64,000 nucleotides of DNA from Capitulum mitella (Eukaryota > Arthropoda > Thecostraca > Pollicipedomorpha > Pollicipedidae): contig CP099854.1 of assembly GCA_030062745.1 (NCBI GenBank), positions 12,038,153-12,102,152 of the forward strand. The letters run 5' to 3'. Numbering within the stretch: the stretch's first letter is position 1; every line of letters starts with the position of its first letter. Shown piece by piece: positions 11,706 to 25,198 of the stretch. Below the pieces are notes generated by a model that was given only the letters and a program-made list of their open reading frames with translations, made no database searches and was not told the DNA's origin. The position numbers were made by a program, and so were the translations under genes.

Positions 11706-13649
11706 CGTTTAGGCGGACATAAAAGTACGCTGACATTGGTGTTCATGGGACTCCGAAGTGAGTCCCACACTGCCAATTCGAGAGTCGCAGTCCGCGACGG
11801 CATCATCTCGCAGCATGGAGTTGAACTTTATCCAGTTTTTTTGTTGGTCGCATGCGTTTTTTCCCACTAGCATTTTTTGCACCGGAATAGTTTTACTCCG
11901 CTACGTTTTTGCGGTGTTTCGAATGTCGCATTCTTTACGGCTTGGAGAGAAACGTATACAGTGAACAGAAGTGTTAAGAACTGCCAAAACTGTAAGCTAA
12001 TATTATTATAACGGACCAGACATCTGTGAAGCCTTAGTCACTATCTAACGTCAACGATCTTCTATGGACTATGTCTGGGCCAAGCCCGGTCAAAGACGTC
12101 CAAGAATTGCAAACGAAATTGTTTGCGCCACAAAAGGTATTAATATTTTTTGGAGTTCGTGTATTTACACATCACGCATGTCTATAAACATGCGCAGCAT
12201 TACAATACATATATTATCTCACATTATTTTATTAGCATTTTGATATCATTCTTTACGTTCCATTAAAAAAAAACACAAATACAGCAAACAGTGTGGATCC
12301 CGGATCGCATCACGTTGCCGCTTTGCTCCGCACCATTCCGCATGGTCCAGTTCAGTCTCGCATCGCTCCACATCAAACCGCGGCGAAAAGAGTCCAGTGC
12401 GGGGGCACTTTAACAACCTTTCGTATTTTTATCACTATCGTCTGTCCTGTGCGTGACGTAAAGACGTTGAGCCGCATTTAGAATCTCAGACACGGCGCGT
12501 GACATCTGATTTGACCACTGTCCTGAAATGGAATCGTGCGGGTTTTTGTGAGAGCAACCTACTGGGTGAAACACGGGTGCATGTCACCCCAGCCACAAAC
12601 GCTGAAGGTGAAGATTGTCGTTTTTTGTCTCTACGTTTCCTGACTTAATAATGCCCATCCTAACGTCGTGACATGACACCATTCACACGGCGTTTGGCGC
12701 AGGGCTTTTGGCTGTAAATGTTGGTAACGGTCAGCGCATCTACAGGAAACATACACATGACAACGTGGGTGCAGTCATGCAAATAATAATACTCATCTAC
12801 ATATCATCAACTGTCACTGCCGCTTTGAAGGTCTCTGCTGCCGTTCAGAGGCTGCGTCGCGGGGTTATGGGGAGCGGACGAGAGGGGCAAGCTGCTCGTA
12901 TCTCGGGAAAATGTAGGAAATAAGGCAACGTTTGCAAAAAAGGAGGCGACAATATCGTTTGCCCCGTCTGTCTTGCTCTGGTGCTCATTCTGGTGTTTGG
13001 CAGACCACACACCAGAATGCTCACGTTACCGTTACTGCTACCATTACTGTTACCGTTACTGAGAAGAAAATGCGATGGCGTCAATGAGAAAGATCCAGGC
13101 AGGTGTATAATATAATGCTAATTATAATAGGATGCGTGTAGGAGGGCATGCTGCGACCGAAAACGAAATGCAGTCGAGTTTACTTCTCGTCGATAAGCAC
13201 TGGCATTTGTGCGGGAGGCGGTAATTGCCCCTCCGCCCCCTCATTCCATGTGCGCCACTGATCCACTTCTTTATAACGAGATTAACGAGATCCTGCCAAC
13301 ACGCATTTTCCTTCTTATAAAGCCACCGTTTTGTCGGAATCAGAATCCAGAACCAGATACGGTGAGTCGAGATTACTGTGCATTCCTGTACTCCGCCACG
13401 ATGAAGTTTCTAAATGTCGAGTAGCTCTCCCAAACACTGAGCCAAATACGGGCCTCATCGTGTCGTCCAACTCCGCGCCTCACCCGCCCCCTGACCAGCT
13501 GACCCTGTCGTCCGGTGTGTAGCAGAGGTCAGGTAATCAGGGGGTATCATTCGACCCTTACGTAACCGATGTTGACGTGCTGATGTTGGTGTTGACGTGA
13601 TGTTGACCGATGTTGACGTACTCACTTTGCGCAGAATTCTATCGTCAGT
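11706..13649. other. Gene-free stretch
   Basis: Nothing recognisable is encoded. A homeodomain-type TAATTG sits at 13,222-13,227 in a small GC-rich patch, and a short GTTGACGTGATGTTG array lies at about 13,568-13,618. Confidence 0.45.
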
Positions 13650-14110
13650 CGTCTTACCTACCCAGCCGCGGCAAACGCTCGCCATCGCGAGAAACTCAGC
13701 ATCAGAGGCCAACCTCGAGTTCTCCCCCATCCCCCCTCCCGCCGCCTGCAGTGACTCCGTCCGTGGCCGGGTGGGCCCCGCGGAGGCCGGTAATTGGCAG
13801 TGTCGGCGCCGGCGCTGCGTCTCCGCGCACCTGCCAACTAGGCGGATTTGCGCTCTGACGGGCACGCGCACGCTCCGTCGTCATGGCAACGGCGGAAGTG
13901 GCGGCGACCGACGCGGCATCCGGCGCAGTTGGCTAATTGTGGCGCGCGCTGAGGTGACTTATGACTGGGCCGCGCCCGCAATGGTCAGCATGCATCATGG
14001 CGGTCAGGCATGTAATCGCAGCGAGAGGTGCTGCGCGGCGTTTTGCACGAGCTGGTCTCTGGTGTACCGGAACGAAAACGGCCCAGCAATCACCGCGTAA
14101 TTTCGGCATG
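13650..14110. promoter_or_regulatory. GC-rich island with two TAATTG sites
   Basis: A CpG-dense block containing TAATTG at 13,791-13,796 and 13,934-13,939, each flanked by G/C-rich sequence, plus TGACTTATGACT-like sequence near 13,954. Long open frames occur on both strands and none resembles a protein I know. A candidate enhancer by composition and motifs only. Confidence 0.35.
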
Positions 14111-17100
14111 TCGGGAATAGTGGGAACAGGAAGGTACCAAGGAGTCTTGTCACGTAAGATGAGGGCGTGGATGGTGGCCTGCATTGGCGCAGTAAGGCAC
14201 GTGAGAGCAAATTTGGTTTGCCGTAATGCAGATGAGACAAAGGGATAAAAACATCTCAGACGTCATTTACGAACTCCTGGAGTTGCCTGTATCATCCCCG
14301 TTTTTGAACATTCTCACTTTCATAACTGAGGACAGAGTTTATTGAGCATTTGAAGCCGGCATGTGGAAGCCACTGCGATGTTTTGATTTCAGAAATGAAG
14401 GACAGATTTGTTCGTGACCCAAGACAGTGAAAGCTGAACAAACGCCGAAACCCACCCCTGTGTAGATATGTGGCGGAATTGGATTTTGTCCTCCAAAGCG
14501 AAAAGCGACCAGAATTGAAGCCATATTTCCTTTCCATGGCGACTATATGTATTGAATTAGACAATATCCAAAGCCGTATTCCTGTTTTGGAATCAGGAAC
14601 AGGCTCCGTTCCTGAAAACATCCGTACCTCGGAGTAACAGAGGTCAGGAGTAACGGAAGTCAGGAGTAACAAAGGTCAGGAGCAGTGATGCCAACAGTTA
14701 GTTTTTTACTCAATTCGCGAGTTTTTTAAGATCGCTTGAGGCTTTTGGTGACTATTCTATTTTTCTGAGTTTTTCCTGAGTTTGTCTTCATAAACAATAG
14801 TTTTTTCGTGTTTTCCGTTTAAATTTCCTTTATCTATAACTTATGACCGGAATCATGTTATTTCCATAAAACTGAAGGCAAAACTGAAATCAGTCAGTGA
14901 ACTGTTTTATATGCAGTAGCTCTGGTATACAGTGATACCAAATTATTAAAAGTCTTCTGCTTGTTTCTACTTCTGGGCATGAAAACAAACTGTGACCTTC
15001 GACGCCACATTTCCTTCCATCGTCTCCCGCGGCTATCGCCACCCGTCGGTGCAGTTTTTGGCTCACGGAAACCTGTGTAACCAACTTAAAGTGACACGTT
15101 ATTTACTTGCAATACCAGGTCATTCACATCTGATTGAAATGGCTCCATTTTTTTGCATCCGCACACACTTCAAGGTGAAGGTGATGGGACGGAGGAAGGA
15201 GAGACCTCTGGCCATGCCCACCGTCTCCCCCGGGGTGGATGGCGTTTCCTTTTTTTCAAATGCTGCAGCGCATGGAAACATGGCTCAGAATCGTCATGAG
15301 CCATCGCCAGAATCGCCCCCTCCCCCACCTCGTACTTCGAACGTTTGCCCTTGTTCTTGGACGCGTCTCGGCACTGAAGAGGGTCATTGTCTCAGGGGTT
15401 TGTTCAAGGTGGGACGCTCAGATTCCATCCCTTAGTTAGGTACCAAGAGCTTGTCGATTAAATCTGAGATGACGTATAGAAGCCTGTAGTAAGTGCTGCT
15501 GGTCACTGGCCAGCCACCACATGGCACCTGCAGCGCGTTTAGGACCTCCCCGACCATAGTCGTAGGAACGGGGGAAGGCATGGGTGCCACGGCACCCCCG
15601 CTTTTGAGAACAGGGGTGCCAGTAATGGTTAGTGGCACCCCTCTTTTTGGGACCATTAGTTCTATGCATTTGGCGACGTCTTCATTCAACGAATTCTATA
15701 CAGCCAGTTTCATATGACCCTGAGCAGTGAATGCGGATTAATTAGGAAACCATATGCTTCTTCTGATAATGTACTTGATATTTACCGGTCCGAAAGGTAA
15801 AAGCTTCTTGATCTCGATATGGAAATACATCAAGTTATCAAATGCGATTTTCTGTGGATGCATAAATAACGCCGGCAGTTTTACACAAATCTTAACCATC
15901 TTAATCATCTTAAGTGGCCATATGTTCCGTTTTTTATCCATTCTATGGTCTTCATTCTTTACACACGTTGATCTGCATCCATCAGCACGTGGGAGACGAT
16001 GGATGCAGCCCAGGGAGCGATGGGCCTGAATATACGGAGCTGTTTCAAGAAAATGTGGTTTGAGACTGTGTGGAAATGAAAATATATTTGATGCCACTGT
16101 AATAAAATTACCAGACGAATTAAGCCATTCCCTCATCATTCTAACTTAAGCCCTCAAAGTCCACATTGAAGTCTTTATCCACTTCGTCGTGTGAACACGT
16201 AATGGAGGGGGTACGAACCGTACTCCTAGTCCTCAAAAATGTGATAATGTTAAGTGAATGGTGGGGGCACGCTACTGGGAGCATGTTGGTATAGTGAGCG
16301 TACGCCTAGTCAGTTTTTGAACCATTAAGATCCTGATTACGATAACCATTATCATTACCTTGATTCCATGTGTGAAACTTAACCTTCACACAGACGAGTG
16401 GGGCAAAGTACCTTTCCGCTCCCGTGACATTTTTTAGAACAGATGCAGGACAGTTCAGGTTATCGCCCTGGTACTTTCAGTATCTTATCCTGCATCAATT
16501 CCAAACGTGACGTGAAATATTGGGGCCTAGGTCACTTCACGTCAACAGCCTAGACAGGCTTTAGCTAGGTTATGTTGGACTAAGATGTGGGTGAATATGA
16601 CATTCACTTACAGCGCGTTTTAAAGTGGCTGGGCTTTTGTCTGCTTCAGTTTTCTACACAACGTTGCCACTGTCCGATCTCTAAATGGCAGCTGGAAGTC
16701 AACATCGGTCACTGACTTAGGTTGCTCTTTCCTTGCCATTTCTCGTAAAATTCCCCCTAATTTCGTGATATGTCACTTTTATTTTTTTCTAAACCTGAAA
16801 TTGTCACCTTTTTATATGCGGTCGACATATTTAATCTAAAGGTCGTCACAGGTCACTCAAGTTGACCTCTAGCTCAGTTTTCATGGTAACCGATCTACCA
16901 GCACAATTTTCTGTTTTCATTCATCTTTAGATTTGACGGTGTCGCTCTCTCGTCTGCACGTGACATTTTGCCGCGAAAGATCAACTTAGGTAACTGACCT
17001 AGATTAACCCTGGAATGCAACCGGCATGACAACTAGTTTTTATATTTTCTATTTTGCATTCGAACGCCAGTAGTATATCGATGTGGGGTGGACACAGTAT

Positions 17101-17758
17101 TAGGGCTTTCCAAATCGTCCAGTCGCTGACGGACTGAAAGGACAGAGGCGATTTCTGGTTCGCCAGTATACAAATTAGATGTGACCTAATTCAGATTTGA
17201 CTTTGGCCTCAAGTCAAGAAATGTCCTCTGTAACGACATTTCATTGATCTCTTTATCTCTTTTTTTGCACCGATGTAGCGGGGGAAGTCACCTGCCCTCT
17301 CCCCTCAATTTAAAGTTGGCGCTGAGCCCCGGCAGTAGGCGGGCTAATTTCTTGGGAAACCACAGAATTGTTTCGAGATTTTTTCGGCTACCTATATTTT
17401 TGGACAAGATGAGATAGTTGTCGTATGTCGAAATGTCGAAGCCGAACCAACAGACATCCAGAGTCTAGTTACGCCACGTCAATACCATGCGCCAATGGTA
17501 GATAGACCAGAAAAAAAAGAATCGCTATGGCACCGTGGCATACATACTTCAGCTGGAAGCTGCATCTACAGAGGTGCACATAACAGAATAAAGCAAACCA
17601 AATTTTAGAATGAAAAAGTTAGGACTTGAACTGAACATGGCAACCCCACTTTTTGAAATGCCTACGATGCAGATGACAAGGACGAACAGTTTGGCGCTGC
17701 CTTGGACTGTATGATCCTCGACTGAGCCGCAAGGCGAGTGTGGGTGGTGTACACTATG
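14111..17758. other. Gene-free stretch
   Basis: No recognisable gene. Part of it (about 16,450-17,230) is rich in AGGTCA/TGACCT half-sites and TTAGGT(A/C)A words, like the interiors of the TTAA elements, and may be an old repeat. A GGTGCCAC/GGCACCCC patch lies at about 15,588-15,645. Confidence 0.4.
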
Positions 17759-19201
17759 TTAACCCGCGCACGATCGTCGGTCGGTGACGATCACGTCCGA
17801 TTGGGGCGGGGGGGCAGTTGGCCGCCCCCTCTAACTCCCGAACGGTTGGTCGCACGATAAAAACAAGGACACCGTTGGAAAGCTTGTGAAGAGCAGAGCT
17901 CGAAACTGGTCTCATTTTTGGTTTAAGGTAATATGTAAGCAATTTACGCCCTAGATATGTTTTCTCATAGTCGACTGCATGATACAGAGAAACGGACTGA
18001 ATATCAAGGGCTGTGACAAATAATGCGTAGGTAGAGGCACCAGTACACAAGTGAAGGTCCGCAAATGCCGATACACATCTAATTTTTACAAAAAGAAGTT
18101 TTCAAAGTCCTGAAAAGGCTGGATACGGGAGAGGGGCAAAAAAGTCAGAATGGGGAATATTACTGTACTTAATATAGCTCTGCTCTTTATGGACCGATCT
18201 TGATGAAATCCACATGAATCAAAAACTGATGGTTGGGACTGTTACCATTTATAACTACCGTTGACATTTAAGGAAATTCATATCATAAAAAATTCAAAGG
18301 TTCAAGGGTTCAAAAAAACAAGGGTTTGAAAACGGGAGGACTACTTCTTCAAAAACTGAATTAACCAAAAAGTTAAAATCACTTTTTTAGCTTTTCCTAG
18401 TCATGTTTTGCTGAAGAAGCACAAATCGTATTACATTGCATGTTAACATAGGCGGTGCCAGGGATATGAAAAAGGTGGCACTGTCATGGTCATACATTAA
18501 TCAGGCTAGCTTACAGCCTTTAATCTTAAATAACCTCCAACGACCTTAAAGTGGCATGGAATGGTCTTGAGTCTATTTCATATTGTATGAAAACGCTTCC
18601 AGTCATTTGAATTTACCCTATTTCTAAAATTCCGTCCTACGGCTGTAGTGATACGGGACACGCGCATCGACATTTCAGGTCGTAGCTCCGTGACCCGACA
18701 GGATATCAACCTGAAACTTGGTACGCAATTAGACAGCACCATTCTACGTCATATGTGCGTCGGGTTGGGCATTTGAAAAAATAGCGCCAAAATTATTACT
18801 ATAAAAGCAAATTTTGACTTAAGACCTTGGCCTGGTCTTGTGAGGTCACCTCAGATCACCAAAATTATATATGTACGCTTTTTTAACTATTTTCTTATAC
18901 ACCCATGCGAAATTTTTAAGTTTGGTCTTAAAACGATATTTTGATAGTCATTTTTCTTTTACTTTCAACAGGGTCAAAAATGGCCTGAGGTGCCTCCCAA
19001 AAAACGTTGCCTGCCTTTTTGCTTGTCAAAAAACTCTCTGCCCCTAAACAAAATAGAATTATGAAATTCTGTAACAGTACGCAGAAAGAACAGATAGGAA
19101 AAATCACGAAGTTTCGTGACGTCGCGTCAGAAACTCTGGAATTGGCAAGCAAAAATAACACGTTTGGGCGTAATTAGACCCCCTGCCGGGAATACGGTTA
19201 A
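17759..19201 (+). mobile_element. TTAA-bounded non-autonomous element, hybrid of families A and B
   Basis: The element begins TTAACCCGCGCACGA (17,759), like family A, and ends CTGCCGGGAATACGGTTAA (19,201), like family B. About 320 bp on the left match family A (for example GAGCTCGAAACTGGTCTCAT). From about 18,080 onward the sequence follows family B (TTTATGGACCGAT, CTGGCACCGCC-type, GCCTGAGGTGCCTCCCAAAA near 18,985). Neither part encodes a protein. TTAA at both edges and termini starting CCC are the hallmark of piggyBac-type transposition. No piggyBac transposase is present. Confidence 0.7.
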
Positions 19202-20199
19202 GGTCTTTCAAGACCTTTCAAGGCCTTTCAACCAATTACTACTACCAACTACCAACCGCGTAGGTGTTTCTGAAGAATGCGATAGTAATATGACTCATGA
19301 CATGGATAAAGATACCCAAAGGGCTGAGAAGATTTCAGATATTTTTAGCTATATTAACACAATTTTTAAATATATAAGAGACGTTTTACGTGAATAAAGA
19401 TTACCGATGCAGAAAGCGAAATTAGAGTTACGCGTAAATTACATTCAAGCAAGCATAACTCCAGTTTGCATTGACTGCCTCTTATCGATTGCCACAATTG
19501 CTTCTCAGACGTGAAACTGGGAAAGCAGTCATGATCATCTCGTGTGCGAGCAAGCACTGTGCCATTGCGAGTCGTGTGGTACCAATACCAAAGCAACTGA
19601 TCTGGACGCGGGCTTCGGATGGCGGACAAGATAAGCCTCAAGAACCCATGTTCTTTACTGAGTTTTCGGAGGGCCCGCTGGACGATTGTATAAGACCGTC
19701 TTGGAGATCTTGGTGTCTGTTGGCCTGTGCGTCGTATGCCGTAGTTCGTGGCTCTTAGACGAGCCGGGGACCAGCAAACGTTTCGGCTATGGGAATGAAG
19801 AGAGCCCATGGCCGGAACGTTTGCTCACCCCCCGACTTTTCTAAGTGCTACAAGCCAAACTATACGGAATGTAGGCCAACAGCCACCAAGAAGAACTCAT
19901 GTTCTAGTCAAAGCATTGTATACGGTTTTCCAGGCTAATCATTTATGATAGTCACGACGTGCGCCATATTTCATGCAAATCTGACCAGCAGACCGAAACT
20001 TGGTGAGAGTCTCAAAACTCAGGTGAAACAGTCCCACCAGTGCAAAGGTGGTTCGAGCGGCCAACAATGCGAGGGCTTGCAAAAATGGTATGAAGTAAAA
20101 AGGTTGGCTGTTGCTCTGATCCAGCCAGAAGTGCAGGAAGGGAGGGTCAGCAAGGGTAGCGGCAGATGCTCACACGCCCGGGCTTAATTAGAGCAGTGC
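19202..20199. other. Gene-free stretch with one imperfect hairpin
   Basis: No gene recognised. At 19,773-19,825 AGCAAACGTTTCGGC-TATGGG faces CCCAT-GGCCGGAACGTTTGCT across a short loop, an imperfect stem of about 20 bp. Its function is unknown. Confidence 0.45.
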
Positions 20200-20640
20200 G
20201 GAGTCTGGGCACCTGGCCACACCTGGGCGGCCAGAGGTGTACTCCAGCACCGGAACTGAGACCCCAAGCAGAACCAGTCCCGCGAGGCGCTGCGGACTGC
20301 CAAACGGCATTGACGACGAGTGGTAAAGCGGCAAAAACTCACAGCGGAGATGACACAAGGCGAAGTTCACTCTGGCGATGGTGTCGGGCCGACCCCTCGG
20401 TCTGACCGGCCTGGGTGCGCCTCTGGCCGCGTGATCTTGGCGCACGCGTCCGCCGTTGGCGGGCCCAGCTGGCCGAGCGCGACCGGAAACAGGTGTCTTC
20501 CGAAGGTCAGCTCCGGTAGAGGGGGAGGGTGGACGCCACTGCGAGGGCGCCGCTGCGGCAGGCAGAAGCAGTTTGAGCCCTCGGCTTCCACTGCACGACT
20601 GAGGCCGAGGAGAGCAGGCGCAGCCGGCCGCCCTTGAGAA
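20200..20640. promoter_or_regulatory. GC-rich island
   Basis: A CpG-dense block preceded by TTAATTA at 20,184-20,190. Overlapping open frames on both strands give no recognisable protein. Possible regulatory DNA by composition. Confidence 0.3.
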
Positions 20641-21435
20641 CCGTCTCTGTTTCCCGAGACGTCAGAAAAATGAAGTAACCTTGCTCCAGGAAGTCCATCA
20701 AGCCTTTTCTGCAGTATTTTTGCATTGCCCGTGAGCTTTCCAAATACATTCCTCTCCGGGTCACTGACGTAGAACGAGTCAAAAGTCATTATGCCCGAAA
20801 AAGCTCCGAGTGCTATCATTCAAATGATTTACAAAGGAAGGACAACAACCTTACAAATTCTTATGCTTTTATCAATTAACAGCTCAACCAATTCAAAGTT
20901 TTGGTATCGTTCAAGGTAAATGTTCTGTGTTAAGGTCATTCTGGAGCATTTTTATTGTCATCTAATGGAAATGGGGCATGGCCATTAACCTTTTCGGGTA
21001 TGGTAACGATGAACCTTTCTCAGGTCAGTCCCAGCAATGATCATTTCGACTGCCCGTTTCGACCGAAGAATTTCTTCGATCAGCTCTGTTTACCTCGGAG
21101 CGATGGGTTTAAGGTGAAAGGGTTGAGTGGCACTGTCTGTGCAGGAAATACGGATTTTATGAGGATCTAACAAGGACATAACGAGCAGAAGAGAATGGAC
21201 GATTAGAACTGATTGGAACGTACTGCTTGTCTCAAAGAATGGTACTTCACTAGGATGTTTTCGTCGCGTCTGATGTTACCTCGTGTATATTACATGTGTC
21301 GTACGTGTCTCATGTGTGTCACGTGTGTGTTTGTACGTCGCATGCGTCCTAAGACGGTTAACAGCGCTATCATAGTACAATAAAGACCTCTTGTAGGGCG
21401 CATGCGAGCTAGACCTCCTTCGTTGCTGGTTGCAT
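20641..21435. other. Gene-free stretch
   Basis: Nothing recognisable is encoded. AATAAAG at about 21,380 is isolated and cannot be tied to a transcript. Confidence 0.4.
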
Positions 21436-23230
21436 CAAACTGCATTGTTGTTTTGTACTGTATTGCGTTGTATTTGTTTCTCAGGGATATCCACCGAGGT
21501 GGTGGCTATACAACCCCGTATCACATGGTTAAGCCGTAAACAACATTAGTCACGTACATAAAAATCACACATTCGTCGTCTCAGAGCACCATCACCTAGC
21601 ATACGTCACACGGAAGTAAAACAACGTTTTAACAGCGATACAGAACCGGTCTGGGACAAGCTCTGCGATGTTCAGGGGAAGTTTGTTGAAAGCCCTGGGC
21701 AAACCGCCACGGGAGAACCGTATTTTTCCTGCCTCTGTTCGCGGGCGAGGAATTGGTCATAGTCTGTCTTGTCTTGTGGACCGTACTGGAGTCGCTTGGC
21801 TTTTACAGAGCACGTTGGCAAATACTCGGGTTCTCTGTACTTTAAGACGCTGTGGCAGTGCTTGCTGAGTGTAGCCAGCTGCGCGTTCGACAGCCACCCT
21901 AGCTTCTCTCTTCGGCCAGGTACATGAGTCATATTTTTTGCGTTCAAAAACAACTCTAACGGCAAAGCAAATGATTCCTTGGATCCTCTGACAGTTTTTT
22001 TTTTTGACCCGTTCCCATATGCATACAGACAGTATCTGGCCTGAGAGAGAACAAGGGCAGCCGTCAAAGATTTTAAGGTAACAAGGCGGCATGTGATGTC
22101 GAAAATACGAAAGGCTGGCCACTACCCCATACGTCGTTTGGTGCTCGGGGTCACATGATTATCCCGGGACAAAGTCTGTCAAAAATTAATCTGAGATTTC
22201 CTATTTCATCGCTAGGAGTGCGTGTGTGGTTTTAGAAGCCAAGGTTGGTTTTGTCTGATGCAGGTTTTGTCGAATCCCTGGAACGATGAGGCAGGTCTTA
22301 TTGGCACTGACTTTAAGAGTGCCTGCACGAAATCATTTTCCCAAAACAAGAGACCAGTATTCCAGTCGTGAAATCAAAAAAGGGAGGTCTTTGGCTTTCT
22401 TTCCAGTTATAAGAACCATGGTGTCATCCGCCACGTTGATAGACTTCGCCACCGTGAAGGTACAGAGCTAAATCTCTCGCAAAAGCTGTGAAAAGCAAGG
22501 GACCCAGACCTGAGCCCTGTAGTCACTCTTGGTTGTTGATCGACGACGCGAAACTAAAATTTTCCGGAGCTCGTCGGTTTGTTCAACGCTTTGAGTGTGG
22601 TCACTTAAATAAAACTCAAACCGTTTGTCATCAGTATCATGAAACGTTGGCGTTTTCAAAAGTGAAGCATGATCAGTGATGTCAAAGCACTTACGGAGAT
22701 CAGTCAGGCACAAAAGAAAAATGTCCCCGTCGTCGATGGCAAATAGGAAGCGGTCCTTTCTGGTCAGCAGCGCAGTTTCGGTGGAATGGTGTGGACGGAA
22801 ACTGTGTTGTATAGAGATGAAGCTGTCCTTGCACGATGCACTCGACCATGTTTGAAATCACAGGTATGGTGGAAATAGGGCGGAAATAGGGACGGATCTT
22901 TGAAGGGCGAGACGAGCTTCTGAATTTAATGAAAGGATGGATAAGCGCCTGCTTCCAAGAGCGAGGAAGCTCAGAACGAATAAGGCAGTGATCAATGATG
23001 TGAAAGTGGATGAAGATGAGAAGTGGGCCACCGCGTTAAAAAAATGGTTTTCAAAACCCGGACGCAGGTCCGTCTGAGCAAGAGCAGGGAGAATCATACA
23101 TGAAAAACACGGTGTGATGAAATGTGGATAAGGATGAAATGTGGAAATGCGATGAATGTGGAAATTGGTGACACCATGAAAACGCAGGCACCGACATGGA
23201 GCAGGTAACATCCCATGGAAAACCCCGGCG
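21436..23230 (-). mobile_element. LINE (non-LTR retrotransposon) fragment, reverse transcriptase and C-terminal region
   Basis: Read on the minus strand, successive frames give the order of a jockey/CR1-like ORF2. First comes LIRSELPRSWKQALIHPF (about 22,990-22,935), then a PISTIPVISNMVE-type block (about 22,870). LTDLRKCFDITDH follows (palm motif A, about 22,710-22,670), then the catalytic NVADDTMVL (motif C, about 22,432-22,406). C-terminal blocks after the polymerase are SLSYFRHHMPP (about 22,115), ALVLSQARYCLYAYGNGSKK, FAVRVVFERKKYD and LGWLSNAQLATL (about 21,890). The blocks lie in different frames with stops between them, so the copy is dead and 5'-truncated (no endonuclease). The 3' limit is approximate; a small CCACC-GAGGT-GGTGG hairpin near 21,492 may belong to its 3' end. 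Neighbours are host non-coding DNA. Confidence 0.85.
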
Positions 23231-23416
23231 CTTCCGCTTCTGACACAGTCTTGGGCCCTATGGAAACAAAAAAAAAATCATTGAGAATGCCTGCAGATAT
23301 ACGTGGTTGAAATATCGTCCCTGTTTTGTTCCTTGCTTTGACAGGTCACAAGTTCCTCCGTGCTGACGAAGCTCCGTGTTTCGCGGTTTTGGTCTGTATG
23401 TGGGCCCTTGTATCGC

Positions 23417-23672
23417 CGCGGACTGGTGACCGGTGACCGATGACTGACCGCGGACTGGTGACCGGTGACCGGTGACTAACCGCGGACTGGTGACTGGTGA
23501 CCGGTGACTGACCGCAGACTGGTGACCGGTGACTGGTGACTAACCGCGGACTGGTGACTGGTTACCGGTGACTGACCGCAGACTGGTGACCGGTGACCAC
23601 TGACTGACCGCGGACTGGTGACCGGTGACCGATGACTGACCGCAGACTGGTGGCTGGTGACTGGTGACTGGA
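23417..23672. repeat. 32-bp minisatellite, eight units
   Basis: Eight consecutive units begin CGCGGACTGGTGA or CGCAGACTGGTG and end GACTGAC or GACTAAC. Unit starts fall exactly every 32 bp from 23,417 to 23,641. Each unit is itself built of CTGGTGAC-like octamers. The open frames through it (Ser/Pro/Val/Thr) are repeat artefacts. Confidence 0.95.
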
Positions 23673-23689
23673 CCTCTCGGTTCAAGTGT

Positions 23690-24699
23690 CTGTGAAGGTC
23701 AGACTCTCGTCCCCCGGCCCGAAACGCACCGAGCTCTCGCGCCACCAAGTCGCCAGAGGTGGGGAGGCGAGAGAGCTAATCGGGTTTATTTCCACGGATC
23801 TCAGCGGCGCGTGCCGGTTCTCAGTGAACATGAACACAGATCAAAAGACATTGCACTTGTCGTTGACAGAATCGGCACACATTCCCAATCAGTGTTCCGA
23901 AGTTCAGCATTTATCAGCACAGGGCTGAGCGTATTTAGATGCCAACTAACAACTAAGATGGTTGCGACTGGCTGCCATATATGTCAGTGAAAATAAAAGC
24001 CACAGGCGGTGCAAAAAAAAACAAGAACAAGTAACATGGGCCTTAAACGCAATTTCAGGGCATTGATACATGCACTGATGATTTCAGCCGGGTTAAAATG
24101 GCAAGCGCTGGGCCGACAATACTTGATAACATCTCCGTGTTTGACAAAGCATACATCGATGAACGATTACGAACGATACGTATGTCGCTGAGCCAGCGAG
24201 CTGTGCGAGCGACTTATCAGAGAAAACTCTTCCGTACGCCACCATCGAGCTGTGTCGTCAGGTATCCGACGCCGCAGTTAAGACCTCCGCAGGTCGCCGA
24301 GGTACACGAGGGATGGTCGAGCAAAACACGTTGATTTTGCAATTGGAGGTCGTCCAAGGCGGCACAAATTTCATAGATGGAGCGCCACAGCGATCGGTAA
24401 ACTGAACATATTGCAAATAGGTGGCGGCCATTAAACCGTGCTAGGCTACACAGAACCTCAAGCGTACTCGCAGACGGCTCAGTGACGTGGATCTGAAGCG
24501 CTAAGGAAGAAAGGCTCTTTCTTACGTCACACGCGCCGCCGCCATAATCGCTGCCGTCTGGACGATCGGGAGACAGTAAATCCTGTCACAACCAGCAGGT
24601 GACAAGTCGTCTCTGGTTTCAACCACGTCTCTGAGATCGTCATCACGCCAATATCGCGGTGGTGAAAGGAAGAGAAAGTTCAAATGGTTTCGGTTTTCA
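23690..24699. other. Gene-free stretch
   Basis: Only short unrecognisable frames, and no repeat that I can pair with another place in the window. Confidence 0.4.
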
Positions 24700-24990
24700 A
24701 CATTGCACGTTTCGAGGTGGAAGCGTCAGCTGGCCGTCGGACGGCCCGGTCGACTCAGCTCTGGCCCGGGCCGGCCGCCTCTGTTTCCCCGGCACCAGAA
24801 GCCGGACGCGCGCCGCACGCTCGGCCAGGGGAGGCCGCTGATTGGCCGCCGGGGATGGCTGACCCGGGATCAGGCACGTGCTCCAGGGCCGCGCGGTCCC
24901 GATCAAGGTCACGTAAGAAAGGCGCGAGCCGAGCGGGGGCCGAGAGCCAGAGAAGCAGAACGGAACCAAGAGGTCACGTTTTTCCGCGCC
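24700..24990. promoter_or_regulatory. GC-rich island
   Basis: A CpG-dense block with an inverted CCAAT box (ATTGG at about 24,840) beside GCCGCCGGGG. All frames are open but no protein is recognisable. Promoter or enhancer role is inferred only. Confidence 0.3.
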
Positions 24991-25198
24991 TTTGGGTAAG
25001 GCGTTTCGTCACATTTTTCTCCTGTTACAACCATGTTTTCTGATCTGCCGTCTTTCACTTGACCTTTGTTGCGGCATAATGTTTATAGGAACACAGATAA
25101 CACGTGCACCTGTTATACATTGTATGTTATGGTGTCTGTGTTTCAAACACACTCATTTTCAGGAATATGACCTGCAATCAGCGGCTTTCGGCAACATC

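Noticed and set aside
21274-21436. Solo LTR beginning TGTTACC and ending TTGCA with an internal AATAAA
   Set aside because: No target-site duplication or second copy, and the right part runs into the 3' end of the LINE fragment.
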